Shown here one piece after another: positions 7,522-16,807 of a stretch of DNA of 64,000 nt (positions within the stretch are counted from its first letter, which is position 1; each line of letters begins with the position of its first letter). Under the pieces are notes generated by a model. It ran no database searches, was not told the origin of the DNA, and saw only the letters and a list, made by a program, of their open reading frames with translations. The translations under genes and the position numbers were made by a program. The stretch is from Pseudomonadota bacterium. Its GTDB lineage: Bacteria > Desulfobacterota > Desulfovibrionia > Desulfovibrionales > Desulfovibrionaceae. Location: the NCBI GenBank assembly GCA_023403845.1, contig JAEYDL010000018.1:124001-188000 (forward strand), in the 5' to 3' direction.

Positions 7522-8039
7522 AACGTCCCGAATTCCCTGATGCATGCCCGGGCGGAGGGAAACCGCCTTTCAAGCTCCATGCCGTCGCCCAGCTCAAAGT
7601 CCGCGAAATCAAACCCCGGAGCGACCGTGCAGCCGACAAGAGCATACTCCGTTCCCGGCGCGGGCGTAGCGCCGAACCAGCATCCGGCAGCAACCACGGA
7701 CTGAAGAAGCTGCCCCTGCCGGACGTCGCTTCCCAGTATCCTCTCCTCGACCTGCCCCTCCGGCGTCACATGGACCAGCCTCAACGGTCCGCCAAGGTGA
7801 AAATGCCAGATCTCGTCCTGCCGTATCCGATGCAGACGCGAATAGTCGCCCTGCCGAAGCAGAAACAAAATGGCGGTGGCGTAGTTGCGTGTTCCCGCGT
7901 ACCCGGAGGGCAAGGCCGAAACGGGAATAACGCCTTCACTGCGATACGTCTCCACATAAAAACCGCCTTCCGGATGCGCCCGCATGCCAAAATGGCGGAC
8001 AAGATCATCGGCAGTCATGCCTTTGTCTACGTTATGCAT
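7497..8039 (-). CDS. DUF985 cupin-domain protein
   Basis: The 180-residue protein is a one-domain cupin of the DUF985 family. It begins with a helical segment DDLVRHFGMRAHPEGGFYVETYRS, characteristic of the family, followed by the beta barrel (TAILFLLRQGDYSRLHRI, DEIWHFHLGGPLRLV, VVAAGCWFGA, YALVGCTVAPGFDF). The His residues in RLHRI and WHFH could bind a metal. Family members have been described as sugar-isomerase-like without a firm reaction. It lies 54 bases after the SbcC-like ATPase gene on the same strand, so it may be the last gene of that operon. It overlaps mutT tail to tail. Confidence 0.85.
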   Translation of the reverse strand: MHNVDKGMTADDLVRHFGMRAHPEGGFYVETYRSEGVIPVSALPSGYAGTRNYATAILFLLRQGDYSRLHRIRQDEIWHFHLGGPLRLVHVTPEGQVEERILGSDVRQGQLLQSVVAAGCWFGATPAPGTEYALVGCTVAPGFDFADFELGDGMELERRFPSARACIREFGTFQNVVLSR

Positions 8040-8093
8040 ATCCCGTTCCCTTCTCCAGCTTCTTCGTCGGTCGACTTCCTGGCGGCGACAGGT

Positions 8094-11000
8094 CTACTCC
8101 GCTCCCGTGACGGCGCCCCGATCCAGAAGGAACAACCGGCTGTCGGGTATCGTATCCCGCAGCAGACGAGCCGTCTGCGGATGACAGGTGAAGAACAGCA
8201 ACTGATGCCCTGGCCCGGATTCATCGTCGCGGTTCAAATCACCCAGAGCCATTGCCGTGCGTACGGCCCGTTCCGGGTCAAAATTGACCAGAACGTCGTC
8301 CATGATCACCGGAAGGGAAACGGCGTGACTGCGAATATGCGCAAGCCGCAGCGCCAGATACAGCTGTTCCTGTGTTCCCCTGCTCAGCAATTCCGGACTG
8401 ACCGGTTCTCCGTGCGGCGGCAGAACGCGCAGGGAACTGTCCTCCAGCGAGGCGCTGATTCCGATCCATTTTCCGTCCGTAATACCGGAAAACAGCCTTG
8501 AGGCGATCCGGATCACCTTCGGCTGGCGTTCTCGCTCGAAACGTCCCCGCGCCTCCACGAGCAAGCGACGGGCCAGAGCGTACCTGGCCCATTCCCGCGC
8601 CAGTTCGCGAATGTTTTCCGCAACACGGGAAGCGTCCATTCTGTCGCGCTGCAGGGCGTCGGATGAAACCTGATTTTCCATGCGCACTTTTATAGTGCGC
8701 GACTCGTCGTCCAGACGGGCGCATTCCTCTTCCAGCCAGACCAGCCGACCGGAAACCTCCGCCTGTTTTGACTCCATCTCTTCCTTTTCCAGTCTGGTGA
8801 AGCCGTCCAGAAACGACCTGAACGCCGCTTCGGAGAGCGTGCCGCCCGCCACGGTTCCGGCGTTCCTCATTCCCTTCGCATCATCCTCTGGAACGGTTTC
8901 TCCCCCGGCGGCATCCGGAGATCTCCCGGTTTCGTCGCGAGCCGCGTCCAGAGCTGCCAGCCGCAACATGTCCTCCAGCTCTTCCCGACGCTGTAACACG
9001 GCTTCCCGTTCCTGCCGAACCGCGTGTCTGTGCAAAAAATCCTCCGGATCGACAGCTTCCGCAGTATGCAAAAGCCGCCTGAACGCCAGTTCCGCATCCT
9101 CGGCCACGGCCTGGGCCCGGTGACGCTCCTCCTCCAGCTCGGCAAGACGGGTCTGCAGACGTCTCCTCTCCTCGGCCTCAAGACGAGCCTGCTCCACATC
9201 TCGTATCAGCTCGTCCAGAAGGGCCAGAACGGCTTCCTCGTCCGCAGCAACGCCCGTTTCCTCCTCATCCCGGGGCAGCCGGCCCAGCGCGGCCAGAACG
9301 TCACGCAACGGCAGCAATACCGCGTCACGTTCCTTTTCCTGTCTCAGGATATCCGCCCCGAGTCTGTCGCAGTCCGCCTCAAGACGCTGTACGCGGTCCA
9401 TACTCTCCAGAACCTGCCGCGCTGTCTCCGGGGGAAGAAAATCCGCGGTCTCCCCTTCAGTGAGCCCGATCCGCATCAGCAGACTTCGCCATGTCGCACC
9501 GACTTTTCCAGCACGAACGCCAGCCTCGTCCAGCTGCCGACGCGCTTCCTGAACAGTCTGCTCAAGCTGCCGCCGACGAGTGCCGGCCGCTCCAAGCTCC
9601 TCCGTCAGCCGGGTCCGTTCGGCCACGATTCGGTCCGCTTCGGCACAGTCCTTCAGAAGCTCCCGCCCCGCTTCGGACAGAGTCTCGACTTCCGGAAGCG
9701 CGCTCCTCCCTTCCGTATCCACGAAGAGAGATGAAAGCACGGCGTCGCCGTTCCCTTCTCCGTCCGTCATGAGGGATCGAAGCTGGTCAATCTGCCCGGC
9801 AAGCTCCTCAAGCTGCTTCTCTTCAGCGTCAAGTACGCGCCGACGCTCCTGCACGCCGCGCAACGCCAAAAGCGCGGCATCGATCCGCGCGCAAAACGTG
9901 TCGACCTCTCCTGCACGCGGAGGCTGCGAAACACCCAGTGCAGTAAAAAACGACTTCCAGTCTCTGTCGAGGGACTCCAGTCGTGCGGTCAGTTCCGCAC
10001 AAGCCTCCTGAGCCGCCCGCACGTTTTCATGCAGGGAGCGCAATTCTTCCCTCGCCTCATGGGCTTCCTGCTCCAGTCGTCCGGCTGTCCGGCAGCAGTC
10101 CCGTTCCTGCTCCAGTACCACTTCCAGCGCATCAAGCTCGCCTGCGGAACGCCGGGCGGCGCCTGCAGTCTCTGCCTCTGACGCGCTGGCATCAGGAAAC
10201 AGGACCGAGTCCAGACGCTCCGCCTGCTCCCGCAGGGCGTCGCGCCGGGCGAGCCTTTGTTCGCGCCGCGAATGCAGACGCTCAGCCTCCGCCGCATGTC
10301 GGGCCGCTTCAGGTCTTCGACGCGGCAACCCGGCCCAGATGAAGGAAATTCCCGCCAGAACAAACAGCGCTGTCAGCCACGGAGTCCGGGGAATATCTCC
10401 TGGAATCTCCAGCTTCAGCAGATAGAACGCACCGATACCGACGCCCGTCGCGGCGAACAGGATGCCCAGAGTCATCAGGAGAGGGCTGCGCTCAAGTCCT
10501 GGCGTTTCCGCCAGATGCGCCGCCAGTCGATCCTCGGCCTCGGCCAGACTGCTTTCTTCCGCTGCCAGATTTCCCAGAACCGCACGCAATTCCCGCAAGG
10601 CCGAACGCTTCACTTCCAATGCAGAAGCATCGCATGCGCCCAGTATCTGTCTTTTGCGCGTCAATTCCTCCACTCGTGCGGTCTGCCGTCTTTCCTCCCC
10701 TTTTACCTGCTCTTCCACGCGGCGGGCATGCAGCAGAGCCTCTTCCGCATCCCTCAGGTGCGCTGATCGCCTGACAATCTCTTCCTGTGCCCCCGCAAGT
10801 CCGTTCAGACCACGTTCGTCGGCAACTCCCAGCCGTCGCAGTTCCCGTCTGAAGCCTTCTTCTGCCTCGGCATGCGCGCGCTCAAGTTCCGGCCTCTCGC
10901 GCCACGTCGCCTCCGCCCGCACGATGCGCACCCGCAGGATTTCCCGCTCGCTGCCGTCCGGAACGGCCTTTGGCATGGGCAAGCCGGCAAGCCGGCCTCT

Positions 11001-12257
11001 GGCGCTCTCATATTCCGTTCGCGCGGCCTCCAGTTCTTCCTCCGCCCGTTCGCAGGCATTCCGCGCATTCTCCAGAGCAGATCCGGCGGAACGCATTTCC
11101 TCCGCCTGACGTTCCAGCTCTTCCCGAAATGCCAGAGGCCGCCCGGTTCTCCGCACCCTCTCCAGGGTCCACCCTGTTCCAAGCGCGGCCAGCTCGCGAT
11201 CCCGCTCGGCTTCCGAACAGCGCAAGGCTGTCCGCAGCCCTGGCAGAACGGCCAGCGCGTTCCGGCAGCTTGACGTCCCTCCGTTCAGTCCGCGAAGCGT
11301 TTCCGCGAATTCGAGCAATCGTTCGTCCACCCGACATGCGGCAAGAGCTTCCCGGGTACGTTCCTCCCGTTCCCTGACCCGTTCTGTCTCCCGTTCCGCG
11401 TTCGCCCTGCGTTCGAGCGCCCGCTCCAGTCTGACCGGGCCGTCCAGAGGGATGGTCGCGGACACAGATTCAAGCCTATCCAGCCGAATGCCGGCCAGCC
11501 GCCATTCCTCCCACTGCCGCCAGACCCGCAGACGGCGTTCAAGCTCGCGACGTTCGCGCTCAAGAGTCTTCCGCTCGACTCTCAGAATTCCAAGCCGCTC
11601 CTCAAGAGCCTCACATTCATCCGACAGGGCGTCATAACGCGCGATCTCGCCCTCGCCTTCGCGGATGCGCCGGCGCAGCTCTTCCCATTCGTTCAGGGCT
11701 CTGGAAATTTTCTGACTGGAACCGCGCGCCTTGAACAGACCATCCAGAAGGGCATCCAGCTTTTTCAGCGCGGCTCCCGGGGAGTGCAGTCCCATGCCGA
11801 AACTCGCCCCGTACAACGCATTGCGCACGCCTTCCGAAGACAAGGTCTGAAGATTCTGCAATTCCGACAGACTGAATCCATATACGCTGGCGTACACCTC
11901 ACGGCCTACACCGCCGAGCATCCTGTCCCACAACGCGGCATCTAGAGGTGCCCCGGCGCAATCGGTCAGAACAGGAAGCCCGCCATCCCTGCCCGGACGC
12001 CGCGTCAGGCGGATGATCCCCTGCGGAGTGTCCAGTTCCAGACTTCCGCCGAACAGGGCCTGCCCTGTAATGTAGGCTCTGTCGCGCAGGCCTCGCGTGC
12101 GCGGATACCCGGTGAGAACGGAACGAAGGAAATCGAGAAGGGTGGACTTTCCGGCTTCGTTGCGGCCAAGGAAAATGGCCGTTCCCGACGGAAGCGAGTC
12201 CACAGTCAGATCACGCAGCAGGCCGAAGGCGTCGATATGAAAAGAGCGAATGCGCAT
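8094..12257 (-). CDS. Large SMC-like ATPase, SbcC/YhaN type
   Basis: From the ATG at 12257 the product is 1387 residues. The N-terminus has the Rad50-like start MRIRSFHIDAFGLL and Walker A GRNEAGKST (31-39). Long coiled-coil arms rich in Glu, Arg and Ala follow. The C-terminus has the ABC signature-like SRGTQEQLYLALRLAHIRS and Walker B LPVIMDDVLVNFDPERA. In the middle of the arms are two hydrophobic segments (LLMTLGILFAATGVGIGAFYLL and WLTALFVLAGISFIWAGL). That membrane-spanning pair is the trait of YhaN-type rather than classical SbcC proteins, and it replaces the zinc hook. Its start codon overlaps the stop of the upstream nuclease gene (TGATG), so the two are translationally coupled. Expected role: nuclease-ATPase processing DNA ends, possibly at the membrane. 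Confidence 0.85.
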   Translation of the reverse strand: MRIRSFHIDAFGLLRDLTVDSLPSGTAIFLGRNEAGKSTLLDFLRSVLTGYPRTRGLRDRAYITGQALFGGSLELDTPQGIIRLTRRPGRDGGLPVLTDCAGAPLDAALWDRMLGGVGREVYASVYGFSLSELQNLQTLSSEGVRNALYGASFGMGLHSPGAALKKLDALLDGLFKARGSSQKISRALNEWEELRRRIREGEGEIARYDALSDECEALEERLGILRVERKTLERERRELERRLRVWRQWEEWRLAGIRLDRLESVSATIPLDGPVRLERALERRANAERETERVREREERTREALAACRVDERLLEFAETLRGLNGGTSSCRNALAVLPGLRTALRCSEAERDRELAALGTGWTLERVRRTGRPLAFREELERQAEEMRSAGSALENARNACERAEEELEAARTEYESARGRLAGLPMPKAVPDGSEREILRVRIVRAEATWRERPELERAHAEAEEGFRRELRRLGVADERGLNGLAGAQEEIVRRSAHLRDAEEALLHARRVEEQVKGEERRQTARVEELTRKRQILGACDASALEVKRSALRELRAVLGNLAAEESSLAEAEDRLAAHLAETPGLERSPLLMTLGILFAATGVGIGAFYLLKLEIPGDIPRTPWLTALFVLAGISFIWAGLPRRRPEAARHAAEAERLHSRREQRLARRDALREQAERLDSVLFPDASASEAETAGAARRSAGELDALEVVLEQERDCCRTAGRLEQEAHEAREELRSLHENVRAAQEACAELTARLESLDRDWKSFFTALGVSQPPRAGEVDTFCARIDAALLALRGVQERRRVLDAEEKQLEELAGQIDQLRSLMTDGEGNGDAVLSSLFVDTEGRSALPEVETLSEAGRELLKDCAEADRIVAERTRLTEELGAAGTRRRQLEQTVQEARRQLDEAGVRAGKVGATWRSLLMRIGLTEGETADFLPPETARQVLESMDRVQRLEADCDRLGADILRQEKERDAVLLPLRDVLAALGRLPRDEEETGVAADEEAVLALLDELIRDVEQARLEAEERRRLQTRLAELEEERHRAQAVAEDAELAFRRLLHTAEAVDPEDFLHRHAVRQEREAVLQRREELEDMLRLAALDAARDETGRSPDAAGGETVPEDDAKGMRNAGTVAGGTLSEAAFRSFLDGFTRLEKEEMESKQAEVSGRLVWLEEECARLDDESRTIKVRMENQVSSDALQRDRMDASRVAENIRELAREWARYALARRLLVEARGRFERERQPKVIRIASRLFSGITDGKWIGISASLEDSSLRVLPPHGEPVSPELLSRGTQEQLYLALRLAHIRSHAVSLPVIMDDVLVNFDPERAVRTAMALGDLNRDDESGPGHQLLFFTCHPQTARLLRDTIPDSRLFLLDRGAVTGAE

Positions 12258-13591
12258 CAGTCGTTCTCCAGCAGGTCCATGCACAGACTTTCGGCATCGT
12301 CGAGCAATCTGTTCATTTCCGTTTCCGTAAGCGGCTCCAGTACCTTGCGCAGCCGGGAATGACCGAACAACGGCTCAAGCGCCTCACGCCTCAGAGCCTC
12401 GAGCTTCTCCGGAGCAGCCCGTCCGGCGTCGCCCAGACGAAAAATTTCTCCAAGCAAATCGTCACGTCCCGCCAGTTCGCCGCGCTCCACTGGAAGGCGC
12501 GTCAGCACCTCCATGTCCTTGATCCAGACGTGTTCGCCAGACTCGCGCAGACGCTCTAGCAAATCGGCGGCGACGGCCTCGCGGCGCAGCGCACCGTCCA
12601 GCGCCGTTCTCCCGGTCAGCCGCAGACGCACGACAAGAGCCTCGCACCCGGGGCGCAACTTTTCCGCAGCCTCGTCAAGTGCATTGCGAAGACGCTCCTC
12701 CAGCGCATCCAGGGAAAGTTCCGGTGACGCGCTCTCCTTCCCGCCGCATTTGACAGCAGGGGAGGCTTCGGCTTCCGAGGCCGGATCATCCAGAGCCACT
12801 TCGAGAATATCCCACTGGACCGGCCCCAGAGGACGGAACTCCGCCTTCGCCGTCCAGTCTCCTTCTCCGGAGGGCGTCATGGTCACCAGCAGACACCCCT
12901 TTTCGCCGGCTTCGTTGATGTGCAGTCCCTGAGGGCAGCCCGGGTACATGGCCAGAGGTCTGCGGCAGACTTCCCGCCGGTCGTGAATATGGCCAAGCGC
13001 CCAGTAATCCATGCCGGATGCGACCAGATCCTCCTGCGAAAAGGGGGCATAGCGGGAGGAGCCGTCGGCGTCGCCGGGCGCGGCATGCAGGAGTCCTATA
13101 TGCGCGCAGTTCTCCGGGCCTCTCCGAAACCGGGCGGCGAGATTGCGCGTTTCTCTGGCAGAGGCATGACTGACGCCATGAACAACGGCCAACGGCTCGC
13201 CGTTTTCCCCTCCGCCCACGGGCACGGCTTCCACCTCCTCACCGAACACGGTGACGCTGTCGGGCCAGCGCAGACTGTTCACCCGGGACGACAGCGGATC
13301 ATGATTGCCGTGGACGATGAAGACCGGAATGCCCAGCCGGCTCAGACGCGCGCAGGCGTCATGCACCGCAAGCTGGGCGCGCAGGCTCTGGTCCTCCGCA
13401 TTGTACACATCCCCGGCGAGCAGTAAAAAATCCGGTCGCTCGCGCTCGCAAAGCTCCACGAGACGCGTCAGGGCCGTGAAGGTGGATCGTTGAAGTCTGA
13501 GCGCGAGATCGGAAGGAGCCTCGCGGGATATGCCGGAAAAGGCCGCATCCAGATGAAGATCGGCAGCATGAATAAAGCGGATAGGTTGCAT
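12257..13591 (-). CDS. SbcD/YhaO-type DNA repair metallophosphoesterase
   Basis: The 444-residue protein has all calcineurin-like nuclease motifs in order: DLHLD (11-15), LLLAGDVYN near residue 58, HGNHDP near 95, a histidine in IGLLHAAPGD and WALGHIHDR near 195. These bind two Mn ions in Mre11/SbcD. The C-terminal part (about 300-444) is a helical region expected to contact the ATPase partner encoded next. AGGAATCCCG precedes the ATG. It is the first gene of a minus-strand run: nuclease, coupled ATPase, cupin. Because the partner is YhaN-like, this is better called YhaO-type than SbcD proper. Confidence 0.88.
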   Translation of the reverse strand: MQPIRFIHAADLHLDAAFSGISREAPSDLALRLQRSTFTALTRLVELCERERPDFLLLAGDVYNAEDQSLRAQLAVHDACARLSRLGIPVFIVHGNHDPLSSRVNSLRWPDSVTVFGEEVEAVPVGGGENGEPLAVVHGVSHASARETRNLAARFRRGPENCAHIGLLHAAPGDADGSSRYAPFSQEDLVASGMDYWALGHIHDRREVCRRPLAMYPGCPQGLHINEAGEKGCLLVTMTPSGEGDWTAKAEFRPLGPVQWDILEVALDDPASEAEASPAVKCGGKESASPELSLDALEERLRNALDEAAEKLRPGCEALVVRLRLTGRTALDGALRREAVAADLLERLRESGEHVWIKDMEVLTRLPVERGELAGRDDLLGEIFRLGDAGRAAPEKLEALRREALEPLFGHSRLRKVLEPLTETEMNRLLDDAESLCMDLLEND

Positions 13592-13751
13592 CGGGATTCC
13601 TGTACTGAACTGAACGTGACGGGAAAAGTATCGCCGTATTCCCGCAGGAAGGCAAGACGACGGGAAAATTTCAGCCCGGCCGGGGTGGACGGTCGCCGGG
13701 ATACCGGCTATAATTCTTCCCCCTTTAACCTGTTACGTCTGCACGACCACC

Positions 13752-14501
13752 ATGTCCGATCAATCCTTCTCCACCGGGACTCCGGTTCCGGCGAGCGCAT
13801 CCCCGGTCATGACCGGCATCCAGCGCGGTCTGCCCATTTTTCTCGGATACGTGCCTCTGGGGTTCGCCTACGGGGTACTCGCCGTCCAGAACGGCATTCC
13901 TCCCATCCCCGCCGTGCTCATGTCCCTGTTCGTCTACGCCGGGGCCGGGCAGTTCATCGCCGTCGGACTCTGCGGGGCGGGCGCTCCCGTTTTGACCATC
14001 GTGTTCACCACCCTGATCGTCAATCTGCGTCATCTCCTCATGTCCGCAGCGCTTGCTCCATGGCTCGCACCGTTCTCCCGGTTCCAGCAGTGTCTCATAG
14101 GCTGGGGACTTACCGACGAGGTTTTCGCCACGCACAGCTCGGCCATGAGCGCGGGCGAGCAGGCCAGGCTTCAGCTTGTCTATGCCGTCAACTTCACGGC
14201 GCACTCCGGCTGGATTCTCGGTTCGCTCCTCGGCGCGGCCGCCCGCGATCTTCTTCCCGATCCCAGATTCCTGGGGCTTGATTTCGCCCTGCCCGCCATG
14301 TTCATGGCCCTGCTCGCTCCCCTCTGCAGGGAACGTCTGCACATTCTGGTCGCGCTGCTTTCAGCAGGCCTTTCCGTCATGCTCGTGCTCGCCGGAGCCG
14401 GACGCTGGAACGTCATTCTGGCCACGCTCGTCTCCGCGACGGCAGGCACCCTGCTCATCTGGATGAGGGATCGGAAACAGCCGAAGAGGAGCGCCGCATG
14501 A
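13752..14501 (+). CDS. azlC: AzlC-family branched-chain amino acid exporter, large subunit
   Basis: The 249-residue integral membrane protein shows the AzlC signature GLPIFLGYVPLGFAYGVLA near the start. GAGQFIAVGL and NLRHLLMSAALAPW follow, along with about seven hydrophobic spans. AzlC works with the small AzlD partner to export branched-chain amino acids and analogues such as azaleucine. The azlD gene follows with an ATGA overlap. The start region has no strong Shine-Dalgarno sequence, but the N-terminus aligns with family expectations. The cargo here is by family. Confidence 0.92.
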   Translation: MSDQSFSTGTPVPASASPVMTGIQRGLPIFLGYVPLGFAYGVLAVQNGIPPIPAVLMSLFVYAGAGQFIAVGLCGAGAPVLTIVFTTLIVNLRHLLMSAALAPWLAPFSRFQQCLIGWGLTDEVFATHSSAMSAGEQARLQLVYAVNFTAHSGWILGSLLGAAARDLLPDPRFLGLDFALPAMFMALLAPLCRERLHILVALLSAGLSVMLVLAGAGRWNVILATLVSATAGTLLIWMRDRKQPKRSAA

Positions 14502-14824
14502 GCACCCTGGACATCGTTCTGTGCATAGCGGGCATGACCGCAGTGACCCTGCTCCCCCGGGTACTGCCCATTACCCTTCTTGCGGGCCGCAAGCTCCCCC
14601 CTCTGCTCACCACATGGCTCTCCTTCGTGCCCGTGACCGTGCTCTCGGCGCTGCTGGTTCCCGACCTGCTGCTTACCGACGGCAGTCTGAACATCAGCCT
14701 TGACAACAAGTTTCTCGTCGCGGCCCTGCCTACGCTCATCGTCTGCTGGCGAACCAAAAGCCTGTTTGCCGCGCTGGCCGTGGGCATGACCACCGTGGCG
14801 CTGCTCCGGCATTTCTGGAGCTGA
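14498..14824 (+). CDS. azlD: AzlD-family branched-chain amino acid exporter, small subunit
   Basis: The 108-residue protein has four hydrophobic segments and the AzlD-type sequence TLLPRVLPITLLAGRKLPP followed by WLSFVPVTVLSALLVPDLLL. Its ATG overlaps the azlC stop (ATGA), which implies coupled translation and a 1:1 complex. It ends with a short basic-aromatic tail LLRHFWS. No terminator is evident before the next gene, which starts 125 bases on. Confidence 0.92.
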   Translation: MSTLDIVLCIAGMTAVTLLPRVLPITLLAGRKLPPLLTTWLSFVPVTVLSALLVPDLLLTDGSLNISLDNKFLVAALPTLIVCWRTKSLFAALAVGMTTVALLRHFWS

Positions 14825-14949
14825 ACAGAGTCTTTCCCTCTCCGTACGGTCCGGCAGGAAGCGGCTCAGCCGTTTGCACATCCCAAAAAGATTGGCTATG
14901 TTCAACCTGCCCGGATTCTCCCGGAAAACAGACCCCAAGGAGCCTTCCC

Positions 14950-15513
14950 ATGCGTGCCGTAACCTGCCTTCTGCTGTTCTGCGCCCTCCTGCTGCCCGGC
15001 TGTGCTGATCTGAACATTTCCAACCCGTTCGAACAAAACACCGCCAGCGGAAACGAGGTCTATTACGATCAGTTCTCGGATGTGCCGATTCCCCGTGACA
15101 TGTCCGTCGACAGCAAGCGCAGTCTGATTTCCGTGGCTCAGGACGGAACCAAGACCGGTCTGCTCACCGTGGAGGGCCGCGTGGACAAGCCCTCTCTCGC
15201 CAACGCCATGATCCTCAACATGAACAGGCAGGGCTGGAGCCTGCGCGGCGCAGCCATCGGCGACAAGACCATGCACCTGTACGAAAAGGACAATCGTTTC
15301 GCCGTGCTCTACTTCTATGACCAGACGACGACCGCCGCCATGGAAATCTGGGTGCTTACCCGCCTCGCCGATGGCGTTCTGCCCACCATGGGTGCGGGCG
15401 GCGCAGGCCCGGATACAGGCCCCAGCAGCACGCCTTCCTTCTACCTCACGCCGACGACCGACGGTTCCGTTTCCCAGTCCCACGGCGTCACCCAGCAAGG
15501 GCTGAGTCAGTAA
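14950..15513 (+). CDS. Lipoprotein of unknown function (187 residues)
   Basis: A signal peptide MRAVTCLLLFCALLLPGC ends in a clear lipobox with Cys18, so the mature protein is lipidated. The body (residues about 38-135) is one small alpha/beta domain: DVPIPRDMSVDSKRSLI, then GLLTVEGRVDKPSLANAM, then QGWSLRGAAIG and AVLYFYDQTTTAAMEIWV. A low-complexity Gly, Pro, Ser and Thr tail follows. The pattern of a repeated strand-helix-strand with RQGW resembles lipoproteins widespread in Desulfovibrio genomes, but I cannot name a function. AAGGAG precedes the ATG. The coaBC gene begins one base after its stop, so they are probably one transcript. Confidence 0.75.
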   Translation: MRAVTCLLLFCALLLPGCADLNISNPFEQNTASGNEVYYDQFSDVPIPRDMSVDSKRSLISVAQDGTKTGLLTVEGRVDKPSLANAMILNMNRQGWSLRGAAIGDKTMHLYEKDNRFAVLYFYDQTTTAAMEIWVLTRLADGVLPTMGAGGAGPDTGPSSTPSFYLTPTTDGSVSQSHGVTQQGLSQ

Positions 15514-15514
15514 T

Positions 15515-16807
15515 ATGGAAGCCTATCTCTCCTTCCGCGTCGGACAGCGCGCCTGCTCCGGCGGTTCCTGTACCGGCAGTGACGGTACGGCGGGACAGGC
15601 GGGCTGGAGCTGCGGCAATGCGGCTCCCCGTCTTCATCTCGGCGTGACGGGGTCCATTGCCGCCTATCGTGCACCCGATCTCGTCCGGCAATGGCAGGAT
15701 GCCGGACTGTCCGTCAGCGTGACCCTGACCGCAGCGGCCCAGAAATTCATCACGCCCCTGACGTTTACCGCTCTGGGAGCGGCTCCCGTATACACGTCCC
15801 TCTTCGACGATCCGCAGGCGCCTTCGCCTTTTGCGCATCTGGAACCGGGGCAGGTGGCGCAGGCACTGGTCATCGCGCCGGCCTCGGCTTCCACGCTGGC
15901 CCGGCTGGCGCAAGGGCAGGCCGATGAAATTCTGGCCTGCCAGACGCTGGCCTTCCGGGGACGTCCGGTGATCGCTCCGGCCATGAATCCCGCGATGTGG
16001 TCCAATCCCGCCACCCAGGCCAACATTGCTACGCTCCGTTCGCGCGGTTACGCCGTTGTTGAACCCGGCTGGGGCCGTACGGCCTGTGGCGAGGAAGGAC
16101 AGGGACGTCTTGCCGATCTGCGCGAAATCTATCTCGCGGGCCTGTGCGCTCTGGCGCCGCAGGACATGCGGGGAATGCGCGTTCTCGTGACTCTGGGGCC
16201 GACGAGGGAACACTGGGACGGCCTGCGCTACTGGACCAATCCGTCCACAGGAGCCATGGGCGCTTCCATCGCCGTGGCCGCGTGGATGCGCGGCGCCCGC
16301 GTGGAAGCGATCTGCGGTCCGGGAACGCCGTGGCTTCCCTCCGGAATCGTCAGGCATGACGTGGAATCAGCCCGGGAGATGTTCGAAACGGCATCCGATC
16401 TCTGGCCCCAATGCGATGCGGGCGTATTCACAGCCGCCGTGGCCGATTTTTCTCCGGAACCGGCCGGAGACGCCGCGCACAAGTTCAAGAAAAGCAGCGC
16501 CCCGGACGGGTTTTCCATTCGCTTCATACCGAACCCGGACATTTTGAAGACCCTTTCCTTCAGCCGCCGTCCGGAGCAGAAGGTCATCGGCTTCGCCGCC
16601 GAATCCATGGACCTCGAAACATCGGTACGCGGCAAGCTGGTATCCAAAAAGGCCGATCTGGTAGTGGGCAACCTCATACGCGACGGCTTCGGCACGGCGG
16701 ACAACACCGTTTTCGTGGCCGACGCCTCTGGGCGCGAGGAGCGCTGGACCCACCTGTCCAAGCCGGACGTGGCCTGGAGACTGCTCTCGTGGCTCCTGTC
16801 CCGCTGA
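15515..16807 (+). CDS. coaBC: Bifunctional phosphopantothenoylcysteine decarboxylase / phosphopantothenate-cysteine ligase
   Basis: CoaBC makes 4'-phosphopantetheine from 4'-phosphopantothenate, cysteine and CTP in coenzyme A synthesis. The FMN-binding CoaC half shows GVTGSIAAYR, the active-site His in FAHLEPG, PAMNPAMW and the catalytic cysteine in RTACGEEGQGRL. The CoaB half begins VLVTLGPTREHWD, with NPSTGAMGASIA, AAVADFSPE and the KFKKS lysine motif. About 40 residues (MEAYLSFRVGQRACSGGSC...) precede the usual CoaC start. I see no better internal start codon with a ribosome site, so this extension may be real. Length 430 residues versus about 400 in the family. Confidence 0.93.
   Translation: MEAYLSFRVGQRACSGGSCTGSDGTAGQAGWSCGNAAPRLHLGVTGSIAAYRAPDLVRQWQDAGLSVSVTLTAAAQKFITPLTFTALGAAPVYTSLFDDPQAPSPFAHLEPGQVAQALVIAPASASTLARLAQGQADEILACQTLAFRGRPVIAPAMNPAMWSNPATQANIATLRSRGYAVVEPGWGRTACGEEGQGRLADLREIYLAGLCALAPQDMRGMRVLVTLGPTREHWDGLRYWTNPSTGAMGASIAVAAWMRGARVEAICGPGTPWLPSGIVRHDVESAREMFETASDLWPQCDAGVFTAAVADFSPEPAGDAAHKFKKSSAPDGFSIRFIPNPDILKTLSFSRRPEQKVIGFAAESMDLETSVRGKLVSKKADLVVGNLIRDGFGTADNTVFVADASGREERWTHLSKPDVAWRLLSWLLSR

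Noticed and set aside
16411..16788. Extension of the unknown protein back into coaBC
   Set aside because: The upstream part is an out-of-frame copy of coaBC coding sequence; the GTG at 16789 is a better start.
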